From contig CAMTZM010000006.1 in the NCBI GenBank assembly GCA_947086655.1, forward strand, positions 1-64,000: a stretch of 64,000 nt of DNA. The letters are read 5' to 3'. This stretch comes from an uncultured Eubacteriaceae bacterium (GTDB taxonomy: Bacteria > Bacillota > Clostridia > Lachnospirales > CAG-274). This document shows positions 55,952 through 63,438 of this stretch, piece by piece; the first letter of the stretch is position 1, and every line of letters begins with the position of its first letter. The notes under the pieces were generated by a model. The model did no database searches. It was not told the DNA's origin and saw only the letters and a program-made list of their open reading frames with translations. The position numbers were made by a program, and so were the translations under genes.

Positions 55952-56262
55952 AACGTATCACCTCCCCCAATAATACATATTGTAATATTATTATAGCAGA
56001 GAATCTTGATTTTTGGAATAATATTTTTAAAAGTTTTTGGAATATTTTACATTATATCTAAAAATTTTGTATTAATTATTATAATTATTTAGCCGACACA
56101 AGTAAGTTCCATCTTTTTAAAAGTGGCACTTATGAAATTGTCGGTTATAAGTATTTTTGCAAAGCAGAAATGCGAATAGTTTTTGATAAATATAATTATT
56201 AAAAAATTTTAGTTTGCAGACATTTTTATAAAATAAAAATATGAGTAGTCTTTAACCAACTG
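55952..56262. other. Intergenic region with palindromic repeat remnant
   Basis: At 56092-56145 CCGACA...TGTCGG encloses a degraded hairpin. It is followed at 56143-56187 by the 45-nt motif shared with 44663-44707 and by a weaker third copy near 56221-56258 (ATTTTT..AAAAAT, then GAGTAGTCTTT). A similar CCGAC...GTCGG unit is at 59998-60101. No gene is present. Confidence 0.55.
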
Positions 56263-56290
56263 GTATATGATTAGATTTGAAGAATAAAAT
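56263..56290 (+). promoter_or_regulatory. Possible SigE-like promoter
   Basis: GTATATGA (56263-56270), 12 nt, AATAAAAT (56283-56290), resembling mother-cell SigE promoters. The match is partial. It would suit transcription of the following gene and cwlD during sporulation. Confidence 0.3.
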
Positions 56291-56317
56291 ATATATAAAA
56301 TAAAAAAGGGTGATAAT

Positions 56318-57721
56318 ATGCAGAATACATATATTGTAAGGACAAAGGATAAGAAACTTTTATGTTTTCATTATAATAACGATTCAATTTATTGCAGGCA
56401 ATATTCAGATGGAAAGTGGAGCAAGGATACATCTGTAATAGAAAATGTAAGAGACAGCTATACAGTTAATTTAACAGATGACGGGCAAATTTATATTTTT
56501 GCTCAAGATAAGAATGGAAATATTATATTATGTACGAAAGATAATGGGTTTTGGAAAGAACAAATAATTTTAAAAAGTTCTGAAAAGAATGTAAAAAATA
56601 TAATGTTTTTTTCTATTTCCGGAAATCAAGGAATGAAACTTTTATATAATATTCCTCAAAATGACAAATTAAGTCATTGTCTTGCTATGCAGCTTGCGGA
56701 TAAAAACGGAAAGTGGGGCGGTTCTCAGATTATAGATAATATTGTAAGTTTGCCGGAAAGTATTTTTCAGCTTCAAAGCATAAATAAAGGGCATTGTATT
56801 GTTTTTTGCCAAAAAAGAAACAAAGAAAATATAATAGGTTACAGAGAATTGACATTATCAAGAAAAGGAGATTTTAATGCTGTTTTTTCAACAAATTTTA
56901 ATATTACTGACCATTGTTTTTTAGCCGGTGAAAATGGAATTTATTTTGTTGTAGCTGTAAAGAGTATGTTTTCCACTCAGCTTATATTTAGGAAAACAAC
57001 CGATAAAGGATTAAGTGAACCTTATGTATTATGGGAAGGACAAAAGACAGGAGGATGTCAAATTCTATTTGTAAAAGGCGTTTTATATATTTTCTTTCTT
57101 CACTTAGGAAGGTTATATTATTGCATATCAAACGATTTTGGGGATAGTTTTTCAAAACCAGAACGATATAAAGAACATTTTTGCAGTATTTATAAGAAGG
57201 CTTATTTTATTTCGTATGATAAAATGAGTGAAAAGGAGTTTTTAGCACGTGAATTTTATGTTGAAAGCAAGAATGTTTCAAATATACAGATTATATCTGA
57301 TTTATATGATTCATTTTATAATGAGAGTGTTAATAAGATGTCGGTTGTAGTTGAAAAAGAAGACTCTCAAGAAATTATTAAACTCAATAACAGAATTTCT
57401 GAGTTAAATTCAAAACTTGATGAAAAAAACAGACAGATAATTCAACTTACAGATTTATTAAATAAAAAAAATGAGGAAATTGTGTGGACAGAGAATAATT
57501 GGAAAAATAAATTAAAAAATGCTGTAAATGTAAATGAAAAAGAGAAACAGACAAATGATATTAAACAAAAGAATATAGAGATTGAAAAAAAAGAAATAGA
57601 AAAGAGAACAAAAGATAAAACAAAAGATAATATTGAAAAAGACAAACCGTCATATAAAAAAGTAGATATAGATAATGTGGAAAAATCAGAGGAAGGTGCT
57701 GATTATGAAGATATTAAGTGA
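56318..57721 (+). CDS. Hypothetical beta-propeller-like protein with coiled-coil tail
   Basis: Not recognised. A 467-residue protein without signal peptide. Residues 1-320 are built of repeating short strands with aromatic and Gly/Asp turns (KWSKDTSV, GFWKEQII, GKWGGSQII, DFGDSFSKP), as in sialidase-like or other propellers. Residues 340-395 form a heptad coiled coil (INNRISELNSKLDEKNRQIIQL type). The last 70 residues are Lys/Glu-rich. Its end overlaps the ATG of cwlD by 17 nt, so it is translationally coupled with the interrupted amidase and may act in sporulation. GGGTGAT precedes the start. Confidence 0.75.
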   Translation: MQNTYIVRTKDKKLLCFHYNNDSIYCRQYSDGKWSKDTSVIENVRDSYTVNLTDDGQIYIFAQDKNGNIILCTKDNGFWKEQIILKSSEKNVKNIMFFSISGNQGMKLLYNIPQNDKLSHCLAMQLADKNGKWGGSQIIDNIVSLPESIFQLQSINKGHCIVFCQKRNKENIIGYRELTLSRKGDFNAVFSTNFNITDHCFLAGENGIYFVVAVKSMFSTQLIFRKTTDKGLSEPYVLWEGQKTGGCQILFVKGVLYIFFLHLGRLYYCISNDFGDSFSKPERYKEHFCSIYKKAYFISYDKMSEKEFLAREFYVESKNVSNIQIISDLYDSFYNESVNKMSVVVEKEDSQEIIKLNNRISELNSKLDEKNRQIIQLTDLLNKKNEEIVWTENNWKNKLKNAVNVNEKEKQTNDIKQKNIEIEKKEIEKRTKDKTKDNIEKDKPSYKKVDIDNVEKSEEGADYEDIK

Positions 57722-57872
57722 CTTTTGGAAAAATAATAAAAATAAAATATTAGTAGGTCTTTATTTATCTGTATTAGCTTTTGGAGTAGTCGGAAGTTAC
57801 TACAAAGAAAGTCTTGAAACTTTTTCAATGCCTGTATCTAAGAAAAATATTGTTATAGATGCAGGCCATGGT
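57705..57872 (+). CDS. cwlD: CwlD-type amidase, 5' part (interrupted)
   Basis: The first 56 codons of an N-acetylmuramoyl-L-alanine amidase. A membrane or signal-anchor helix lies at residues 14-31, then KKNIVIDAGHG with the first zinc-ligand His. In place the frame runs on into the element and stops at 57908. Joined to the 3' part at 62364 it gives 239 codons, close to Bacillus CwlD (237), and completes the DAGHGGWDPG motif. CwlD, made in the mother cell, starts muramic-delta-lactam formation in spore cortex. The ATG at 57705, with GGAAGG 8 nt upstream, is chosen. Assignment to cwlD rather than another Amidase_3 protein rests on length, single helix and lack of wall-binding domains. Confidence 0.87.
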
Positions 57873-57888
57873 AATACATTAATGCGGC
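57866..57888 (+). other. attL: left junction of the cwlD element
   Basis: CCATGGT (57866-57872) matches CCACGGT at the right junction (6 of 7). It is followed inside the element by AATACATTAATGCGGC (57873-57888), the imperfect inverted repeat of 62338-62353 (14 of 16). Confidence 0.85.
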
Positions 57889-57900
57889 GAGGTGATTATT

Positions 57901-59355
57901 TTGTATAATACAGGGATTTATATAAGAATATCACAAGAAGATAAAATTAAAAATGAAAATGAAAGCGCAAGTATAATAAATCAAAGAAATTATCTTTTGG
58001 AATTTATAAATAGACAATCGGATTTGAAATTTATAAAAGAATATACAGACGATGGTTATACAGGAACAAATTTTGAAAGACCAGGATTTAATAGTATGCT
58101 TGAGGATATAGATAAAGGAAAAATAAATTGTATTGTTGTAAAGGATTTATCAAGGCTTGGCAGAGAATATATAAATTCAGGTATGTATATTGAAAAAATA
58201 TTTCCGGAAAAGGGAGTTAGATTTATAGCTGTAAATGATAATTTTGATACTAATAATAATATAAATGATTTTATAATTCCTATTAAAAATGTTTTTAATG
58301 AGTTATATTCAAAAGATATATCAAAAAAATGTTCAAGCATTTTAAGGGAAAAAAAGAAAAACGGAGAGTTTATAGGGGCATTTGCATGTTATGGATATAA
58401 AAAGTCTGTTTCAGATAAACATAAACTTGTTATAGACCCTCATGCCGGCATAATTGTTCAAAGGATATTTAAAATGTATCTTGACGGAATGGGAGCAAAA
58501 AAAATAGCTGAAGTATTAAATAGTGAACATGAACTTCCTCCAATGCTTTATAAAAATGAAAACGGATTAAAATATAATAATGGCAGAAAGATTTTTAAAA
58601 CTCTGTTTTGGAGTAGTTCAACAGTTTTATACATACTTAAAAATGAAATATATGCCGGAAATATGGTTCAAAATAAAAGTTATAGGGAAAATATAAAAAC
58701 AAAAAGAAAAAAACTTTCAAAAAAAGATTGGATTATTGTCAAAAATACTCATGAGCCTCTTATTGATTATGATAAATGGGCTATGGTTCAAGAACTTTTG
58801 AAAAAAAGAAATACAAAAACAGTGTATGGAAACAGTTCACATATACTTTCAGGTTTAATTGTATGCGGTCATTGTAAAATGGCAATGTGCCGATGTGAGA
58901 GAAAAAGCGGTGCATATTTTATGTGCGGAACATACAAACGCTTAGGAAAACAATATTGTATTAGAAATAAAATAAGTGCTGAAAAGGTAATGATAGAAGT
59001 TAATAATTATTTAAAAAATCATGGAGCGTTTAAAAATAAAAATTATTATAGTGTTTCTAAAAAAATACTTTCTAATATTGAAATGGGATTTAATAATAAA
59101 TTGTATAATATAAAAGAACTAAAGAAAAGGCTTCTTGAGTGTTTTTTAAAAGGTATTATATCGGAAAATGAAATGAAAATTTATATGTGTGAATATGAGA
59201 AAATGCAAGAAAATATAAAAAAAAGTCTTTCAAATTTTTATAAAGAAAAAAAAGAAAATAATAATGAGAATATTATTACAAGAGAAAAAGTAGGAGAATT
59301 TATAAATAAAATAAGTGTGTTAAATAGTAATGATATATTTATAGTTGGCAAATGA
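57901..59355 (+). CDS. Large serine recombinase
   Basis: A 484-residue site-specific recombinase. Resolvase domain: GIYIRISQED with the catalytic Ser at about residue 10, SIINQRNYL, DGYTGTNFERPGF and VVKDLSRLGREYI. The Recombinase domain follows (about 165-270: GAFACYGYKKS, GMGAKKIAEVLN, WSSSTVLYILKNEIYAGNMVQNK). A zinc ribbon lies at about 315-350 (CGHCKMAMC, CGTY, CIRN), then a long basic coiled coil. It is similar in plan to SpoIVCA and TndX enzymes. The TTG start is chosen because GAGGTGAT (57889-57896) sits before it. This site lies in the left junction, and the start overlaps the stop of the truncated cwlD frame (57906-57908). Expression should depend on the upstream amidase operon. Confidence 0.94.
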   Translation: MYNTGIYIRISQEDKIKNENESASIINQRNYLLEFINRQSDLKFIKEYTDDGYTGTNFERPGFNSMLEDIDKGKINCIVVKDLSRLGREYINSGMYIEKIFPEKGVRFIAVNDNFDTNNNINDFIIPIKNVFNELYSKDISKKCSSILREKKKNGEFIGAFACYGYKKSVSDKHKLVIDPHAGIIVQRIFKMYLDGMGAKKIAEVLNSEHELPPMLYKNENGLKYNNGRKIFKTLFWSSSTVLYILKNEIYAGNMVQNKSYRENIKTKRKKLSKKDWIIVKNTHEPLIDYDKWAMVQELLKKRNTKTVYGNSSHILSGLIVCGHCKMAMCRCERKSGAYFMCGTYKRLGKQYCIRNKISAEKVMIEVNNYLKNHGAFKNKNYYSVSKKILSNIEMGFNNKLYNIKELKKRLLECFLKGIISENEMKIYMCEYEKMQENIKKSLSNFYKEKKENNNENIITREKVGEFINKISVLNSNDIFIVGK

Positions 59356-59498
59356 TAATTTGTATAAAAGAGGAAATAAAATTATTTTATAGATAAAATT
59401 ATTGTTACAAAGAGAAAATTGAAGAAAAATAGATTATATTGAAAAAAAATAAGGGAAAATGAGCATATTTGTAATTTTTATTAGATAATGTTATGTGA

Positions 59499-59504
59499 TA
59501 TAAT
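59499..59504 (+). promoter_or_regulatory. Extended -10 promoter of the TM2 gene
   Basis: TGATATAAT (59496-59504) gives an extended -10. No good -35 is visible. It would make the TM2 gene independent of the recombinase. Confidence 0.5.
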
Positions 59505-59532
59505 TTAAGAAAAAATTTTGGAGGTATTTATT

Positions 59533-59733
59533 GTGCAAAAAGATAAAGTAACAGCATTGCTTTTAGCTATTTTTTTAGGTTCATTAGGTATTGACAGATT
59601 TTACTTAGGTTATACAGGAATGGGAATTTTAAAACTTTTAACATGTGGTGTATGTGGTATAATGACAATAGTAGATATAGTTCTTATTATTATGGATAAA
59701 CTTCCAGCGGCTGACGGAACTCCTTTAAAGTAA
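59533..59733 (+). CDS. TM2-domain membrane protein
   Basis: A 66-residue TM2 protein: two membrane helices (about 7-22 and 34-54) joined by GIDRFYLGYTGMGILKL, the family motif, with a DIVLIIMDK end. Function of bacterial TM2 proteins is unknown. It lies inside the cwlD element. GTG start at 59533, 8 nt after GGAGG. Confidence 0.9.
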   Translation: MQKDKVTALLLAIFLGSLGIDRFYLGYTGMGILKLLTCGVCGIMTIVDIVLIIMDKLPAADGTPLK

Positions 59734-60338
59734 ATTATTTAGACGGCTTTAATGGTTTTTAATGTTTAAAGATGTTGTAAAATATGGCATACGCTATATT
59801 TTACAGCATTTTTTTGTTTGTTTTTTATTTGACAAATTAGGAATATAAAAGTATAATTTTTATAGTAGCAATTAATAATCTTATAAAGCATTTTTTAAAA
59901 AAAAGTCACATAATAATTTAAGTAATTAAAAAAGTATTTTTTTATGCCTAATTTATAGTCAAGACTATGAGAATTTTTGTGTAACAAAAATTTTAAGCCG
60001 ACGAGCTAAAACATTTGCCTTTATATTCAGTGAGAGATTAAAATCCTGCTGAATATAAGAGTAAGTACCCCCTTAAAATAGCGGTGGACTTCCTCTGTCG
60101 GTTAAATAACATTTAGTATAAATTAGTGTTTCATCGTAAATACAGTCAAAAAAATAAACATACGCAAAAAATTTTTATAAAAATATTTTTGGCAATACCG
60201 CTTGGTTTTATAAAAATTGGTTATTTAGCATAGCTGCATTTTATATTAATGAGTTTTTGTATTAAGATGTAAATTTTAGTAAAAACCATGAATTGTCAAT
60301 TATGCGATATTGCCTTTTTTGAAGGTGAGTTGATATAT
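59734..60338 (+). other. Non-coding part of the element
   Basis: A terminator follows the TM2 gene (59771-59817: TTGTAAAATAT.GC and GC.ATATTTTACA, then T7). At 59998-60101 CCGAC...GTCGG encloses TTATATTCAG/CTGAATATAA and CCCCC/GCGGTGG-type stems, related to the repeat at 56092. The cheR promoter must be here, but no convincing box pair was seen. Confidence 0.5.
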
Positions 60339-61154
60339 ATGGAAATAACGGATAAGGAATATAAAAGTATTGTTGATTATGTTAAATCAAATTATGGTAT
60401 AAACTTAAATGGAAAAAAGACGCTTATTACGGGAAGACTTCAAAATTATCTTGTAAAAAACGGGTATTCAAGTTACAGTGAGTTTCTTGACAAAGTTAAA
60501 AGCAGTAAAACAGGTGAAGAAGCAAATAAGATGCTTAATTACCTTACTACTAATCATACATATTTTTTAAGAGAACAGCTTCACTTTAATTATTTAAGAG
60601 ATGTAGTTCTTCCATTTCTGCTAAAAAAGGAAAGTGCAACCAAAAGTATCAAGTTATGGTCATGTGCTTGTTCGACTGGTGAAGAACCTTATACTATCGT
60701 TATGACAATGGAAGATTTTTTTAAGTCACAACCGGGAAAGTGGGATACAAGAATATTAGCTACGGACATATCTACACAAGTTTTGGGAAAAGCGAGAGAG
60801 GGGATTTATTTAAACGAACAGCTTGAAGTTCTTCCGGATAGATGGCGAAAGATGTATTTTCAAAGACATTCAGATGTGGAAAGCCGAGTAAAAGATGAAA
60901 TAAGAAATAAAGTTATATATAAACAATTTAATCTTATGAGTGCAAATTATAGTTTCAAATCAAAATTTAATGTTATATTTATTAGAAATGTTATGATTTA
61001 TTTTGACGAGCAGACAAAAAGACAAATAGTTGATAAAATGTATAATTGTCTTGATATTGGGGGATATCTGTTTACAGGTATGGCTGAAGTGGTTGATAAG
61101 ACCGCTACAAAGCTTAAATATATTCAGCCATCTATTTACCAAAAAATAAATTAG
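60339..61154 (+). CDS. cheR: Chemotaxis protein methyltransferase CheR
   Basis: A 271-residue SAM-dependent methyltransferase adding methyl groups to receptor Glu. An N-terminal helical domain (EYKSIVDYVKSNYGINL, KKTLITGRLQ) precedes the catalytic domain (TTNHTYFLREQLHF, KLWSCACSTGEEPYTI, VIFIRNVMIYFDEQTKRQI, GMAEVV). The ATG at 60339 with AAGGTGAG upstream is preferred over an earlier frame start. Only cheB follows, at 17 nt, and no cheA, cheW or receptor is in the window. Carried inside the cwlD element. Confidence 0.95.
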   Translation: MEITDKEYKSIVDYVKSNYGINLNGKKTLITGRLQNYLVKNGYSSYSEFLDKVKSSKTGEEANKMLNYLTTNHTYFLREQLHFNYLRDVVLPFLLKKESATKSIKLWSCACSTGEEPYTIVMTMEDFFKSQPGKWDTRILATDISTQVLGKAREGIYLNEQLEVLPDRWRKMYFQRHSDVESRVKDEIRNKVIYKQFNLMSANYSFKSKFNVIFIRNVMIYFDEQTKRQIVDKMYNCLDIGGYLFTGMAEVVDKTATKLKYIQPSIYQKIN

Positions 61155-61171
61155 TTATTGGTGTGGTGATT

Positions 61172-62257
61172 ATGAAAAAAATTAAAGTTCTTGTTGTTGA
61201 TGATTCACTTTTATTTCGAGAATTTCTTGTGAGGGTTATTAACTCAATTCCTCAATTAATGGTTGTCGCAGCCTGTGAAGATGTATTTCAAGCAAGAGAT
61301 GCTATACTTAAATTTCATCCTGATGTTGTTACATGTGATGTTAGTATGCCAAGAATGGATGGAATTGAATTTGTAAGACAACTTTTGCCGCAATATAAAA
61401 TACCTGTCATTATGGTTAGCAGTCTTACAGGAAAAGTATTTGACGCATTAGAGGCCGGAGCTGTTGATTTTGTTAATAAACCAGCTATGCTAAATGATAA
61501 GGAAATTGAAAAGTTTGTAAAAAATGAACTTGCGAGTAAGATAATTGTTGCTGCGTCAGTTAAATTTGATAAAAATAATAAAAGCAGTATGCCTGTTAAT
61601 AGCAGAGCGGTAAGACCAGTTAATAATACCGCACCGAAAAGCGGCGCTTTTTCGGTATTAAACAGAATTAGTTCAGGCAAAAACGTAAGCGACAGAATAG
61701 TAGCCATAGGTGCGTCTACCGGCGGAACAGAAGCTATTTTAAAGGTTGTAAAAGGATTTAATCCAGATATACCAGGTGTTGTTATAGTGCAGCATATGCC
61801 TGTTGGTTTTACAAGTTTATATGCAGAAAGACTGGATAGGTGCTGCAATGTACGTGTAAAAGAGGCTAAAAGCGGAGACAGGGTTGAAAAAGGACTTGTA
61901 CTTATAGCTCCCGGAGATGTTCAAATGAAACTTTCAAAAGATAGTAATGGGTATTTTGTTGTATGCGGAGGAACAACGAAAGTATCAGGGCATTGTCCTT
62001 CAGTTGATTTTTTGTTTAAATCTGTTGCTGAGACTGCTAAAGACAAAGCCATAGGCGTTATACTTACGGGAATGGGAGCAGACGGCGCTGCCGGACTTCT
62101 TCAAATGAGAAGCAACGGAGCATTGACGATAGGACAAAATCAGCAAAGCTGTGTTGTATATGGTATGCCTAAAGTAGCATATGATATTGGAGCAGTTAAA
62201 TATCAATTAGATATAAATGAGATATCAACAAAAGTTTATGCTCTTCTTAATTTATGA
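61172..62257 (+). CDS. cheB: Protein-glutamate methylesterase CheB
   Basis: A 361-residue enzyme. Receiver domain with Asp in DVVTCDVSMPRMDG (about residue 55) and VNKPA Lys. A Ser/Asn-rich linker at about 130-165. Methylesterase domain with catalytic Ser in AIGASTGGTEAI (about residue 177), His in IVQHMPVGFTSLYAERLDR and Asp in LTGMGADGAAG. It reverses CheR methylation and deamidates receptors. ATG at 61172. Last gene of the element, followed by a terminator. Confidence 0.96.
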   Translation: MKKIKVLVVDDSLLFREFLVRVINSIPQLMVVAACEDVFQARDAILKFHPDVVTCDVSMPRMDGIEFVRQLLPQYKIPVIMVSSLTGKVFDALEAGAVDFVNKPAMLNDKEIEKFVKNELASKIIVAASVKFDKNNKSSMPVNSRAVRPVNNTAPKSGAFSVLNRISSGKNVSDRIVAIGASTGGTEAILKVVKGFNPDIPGVVIVQHMPVGFTSLYAERLDRCCNVRVKEAKSGDRVEKGLVLIAPGDVQMKLSKDSNGYFVVCGGTTKVSGHCPSVDFLFKSVAETAKDKAIGVILTGMGADGAAGLLQMRSNGALTIGQNQQSCVVYGMPKVAYDIGAVKYQLDINEISTKVYALLNL

Positions 62258-62287
62258 TAAATACTAAATTATTAAAAAATTGTTTTT

Positions 62288-62332
62288 AAGTATGCGCTAT
62301 ATAAACTTAAAAGTTTTTTAGCGTATACTTAT
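62288..62332 (+). terminator. Intrinsic terminator of cheB
   Basis: AAGTATGCGCTA pairs with TAGCGTATACTT, with an inner AACTT/AAGTT stem. It lies 6-50 nt inside the right end of the element, so it protects the amidase remnant from read-through. Confidence 0.75.
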
Positions 62333-62337
62333 TATAT

Positions 62338-62363
62338 GGCGCATTAAAGTATTTCCCCACGGT
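62338..62363 (+). other. attR: right junction of the cwlD element
   Basis: GGCGCATTAAAGTATT (62338-62353), the inverted partner of the left arm, then TCCC, then CCACGGT (62357-62363), after which the amidase frame resumes as GGC TGG GAC CCT. Confidence 0.85.
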
Positions 62364-62915
62364 GGCTGGGACCCTGGAAAGGTACGCAGTGACGGAATAG
62401 AGGAAAAAGGAATTAATCTTGCTGTCTCAAAGAAACTTCAAATATATCTTGAGCAAGCAGGGGCTTTTGTAACATTGACAAGAGATGATGATAGCGCTTT
62501 GTCATCGGAAAAAAGAGCCGATTTAAAAGAAAGAAAAAATATAATAAATGATGAAAATACAGATATAGTAGTAAGTATTCATCAAAATTCATTTCCAAAA
62601 GAAAGTGTAAAAGGGGCACAGGTTTTTTATTATAAAAAATCGGAGCAGAGTAAAAGGCTTGCGGAATGTATACAAACAAGACTTAAAGAGTTTGCCGATA
62701 AATCTAATACAAGGATTCCAAAGGCTAATCTTGATTATTATATTTTAAAAAATACACAGAAACCGGCAGTAATTGTGGAATGTGGTTTTTTATCTAATAA
62801 TGAGGAAAACAAGAAACTTAACAGTGAAGAATATCAGGAAAAAATAGCATGGGCAATTTATATGGGTATTACTGATTTTTGCAAAAGTCTTGAAATTGAA
62901 CAGGCTAATGCTTAA
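62364..62915 (+). CDS. cwlD: CwlD-type amidase, 3' part (interrupted)
   Basis: 183 codons that continue the amidase exactly in frame from the 5' part. GWDPGKVRSDGIEEKGINL carries the zinc Glu, VSIHQNSFP the second His, VKGAQVFYYK and AVIVECGFLSN the catalytic Glu. In place it has no start codon of its own with a ribosome-binding site. It ends after IEQANA. Alone it cannot make an active enzyme because the first zinc His is encoded 4.5 kb away. Confidence 0.9.
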   Translation, partial: GWDPGKVRSDGIEEKGINLAVSKKLQIYLEQAGAFVTLTRDDDSALSSEKRADLKERKNIINDENTDIVVSIHQNSFPKESVKGAQVFYYKKSEQSKRLAECIQTRLKEFADKSNTRIPKANLDYYILKNTQKPAVIVECGFLSNNEENKKLNSEEYQEKIAWAIYMGITDFCKSLEIEQANA

Positions 62916-63009
62916 ATTTTATAAATAATGTATCTATATTTTTATATTTGTGATATAATATTATTATAAAAGAAAAGATTATATTATAATAGATTCAAAG
63001 GAGAAAAAT

Positions 63010-63396
63010 ATGAGTGATTTTTATGATGAAAAAGAATCTGAATGTAATTGCAATGATGATTGCGAATGTGAACATGAGCATGGAGATGGCTGTGAGTGTG
63101 AACATAGCATTATGACTATAATTACGGAAGATAACGAAGAATTAAAATGTAATGTTATAGATATTTTTGAGGCTGCTGGAAGGGAATATATTGCGCTTTT
63201 GCCTGAAGGTGATGATGAAGTTCTTTTGTATCGTTATATTGAAAATGATTCAGAAGATGGTTTTGAACTTTCAAATATTGAAACAGACGAGGAGTTTCAA
63301 GCTGTTGAGACGGCATTTTTTGATTTATTTGAAGATGGTACGTTTGAGTACGAAGAAGATGAAGAAGATGAAGAAGATGAAGAAGATGATGAGTAA
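63010..63396 (+). CDS. DUF1292 protein with Cys/His-rich N-terminus
   Basis: A 128-residue acidic protein. Residues 10-35 hold a run of Cys, His, Asp and Glu (CNCNDDCECEHEHGDGCECEH) that may bind metal. Residues 35-105 match DUF1292 (MTIITEDNEELKCNVIDIF, GREYIALLPE, EVLLYRYIE, EEFQAVETAFFDLFE). The C-terminus is a (EED)n tail. DUF1292 proteins are conserved in Firmicutes, role unknown. AAAGGAGA precedes the start, and TATAAT lies at about 62952. Confidence 0.85.
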   Translation: MSDFYDEKESECNCNDDCECEHEHGDGCECEHSIMTIITEDNEELKCNVIDIFEAAGREYIALLPEGDDEVLLYRYIENDSEDGFELSNIETDEEFQAVETAFFDLFEDGTFEYEEDEEDEEDEEDDE

Positions 63397-63438
63397 AATT
63401 TAAGTTAAATATAAAAAGTACAAAAGGGAGGTGGAACT

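Larger units (their letters stand above)
57870..62360 (+). mobile_element. Integrated skin-like element in cwlD (4,491 bp)
   Basis: The element splits the amidase gene within the DAGHG/GWDPG codons. Order: serine recombinase, TM2 protein, gap with palindrome remnant, cheR, cheB, terminator. Excision between the shared CCA(T/C)GGT motifs restores the amidase frame exactly, whichever base of the core is the crossover (CAT and CAC both give His). No integrase of tyrosine type, no conjugation genes and no recognisable excisionase are present. Exact ends within the 7-nt core are uncertain. The dyad of the rebuilt attP is centred on CA at 57867-57868/62358-62359. Confidence 0.9.

Noticed and set aside
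57705-62915. cwlD as an ordinary pseudogene
   Set aside because: Both parts are intact, share one frame and all catalytic residues, and the ends carry recombination-site structure; simple decay would not keep this. It stays the alternative if no excision is found.
63340-63393. GAAGAT repeats as a CRISPR or satellite array
   Set aside because: They are codons of the acidic tail of the DUF1292 protein.
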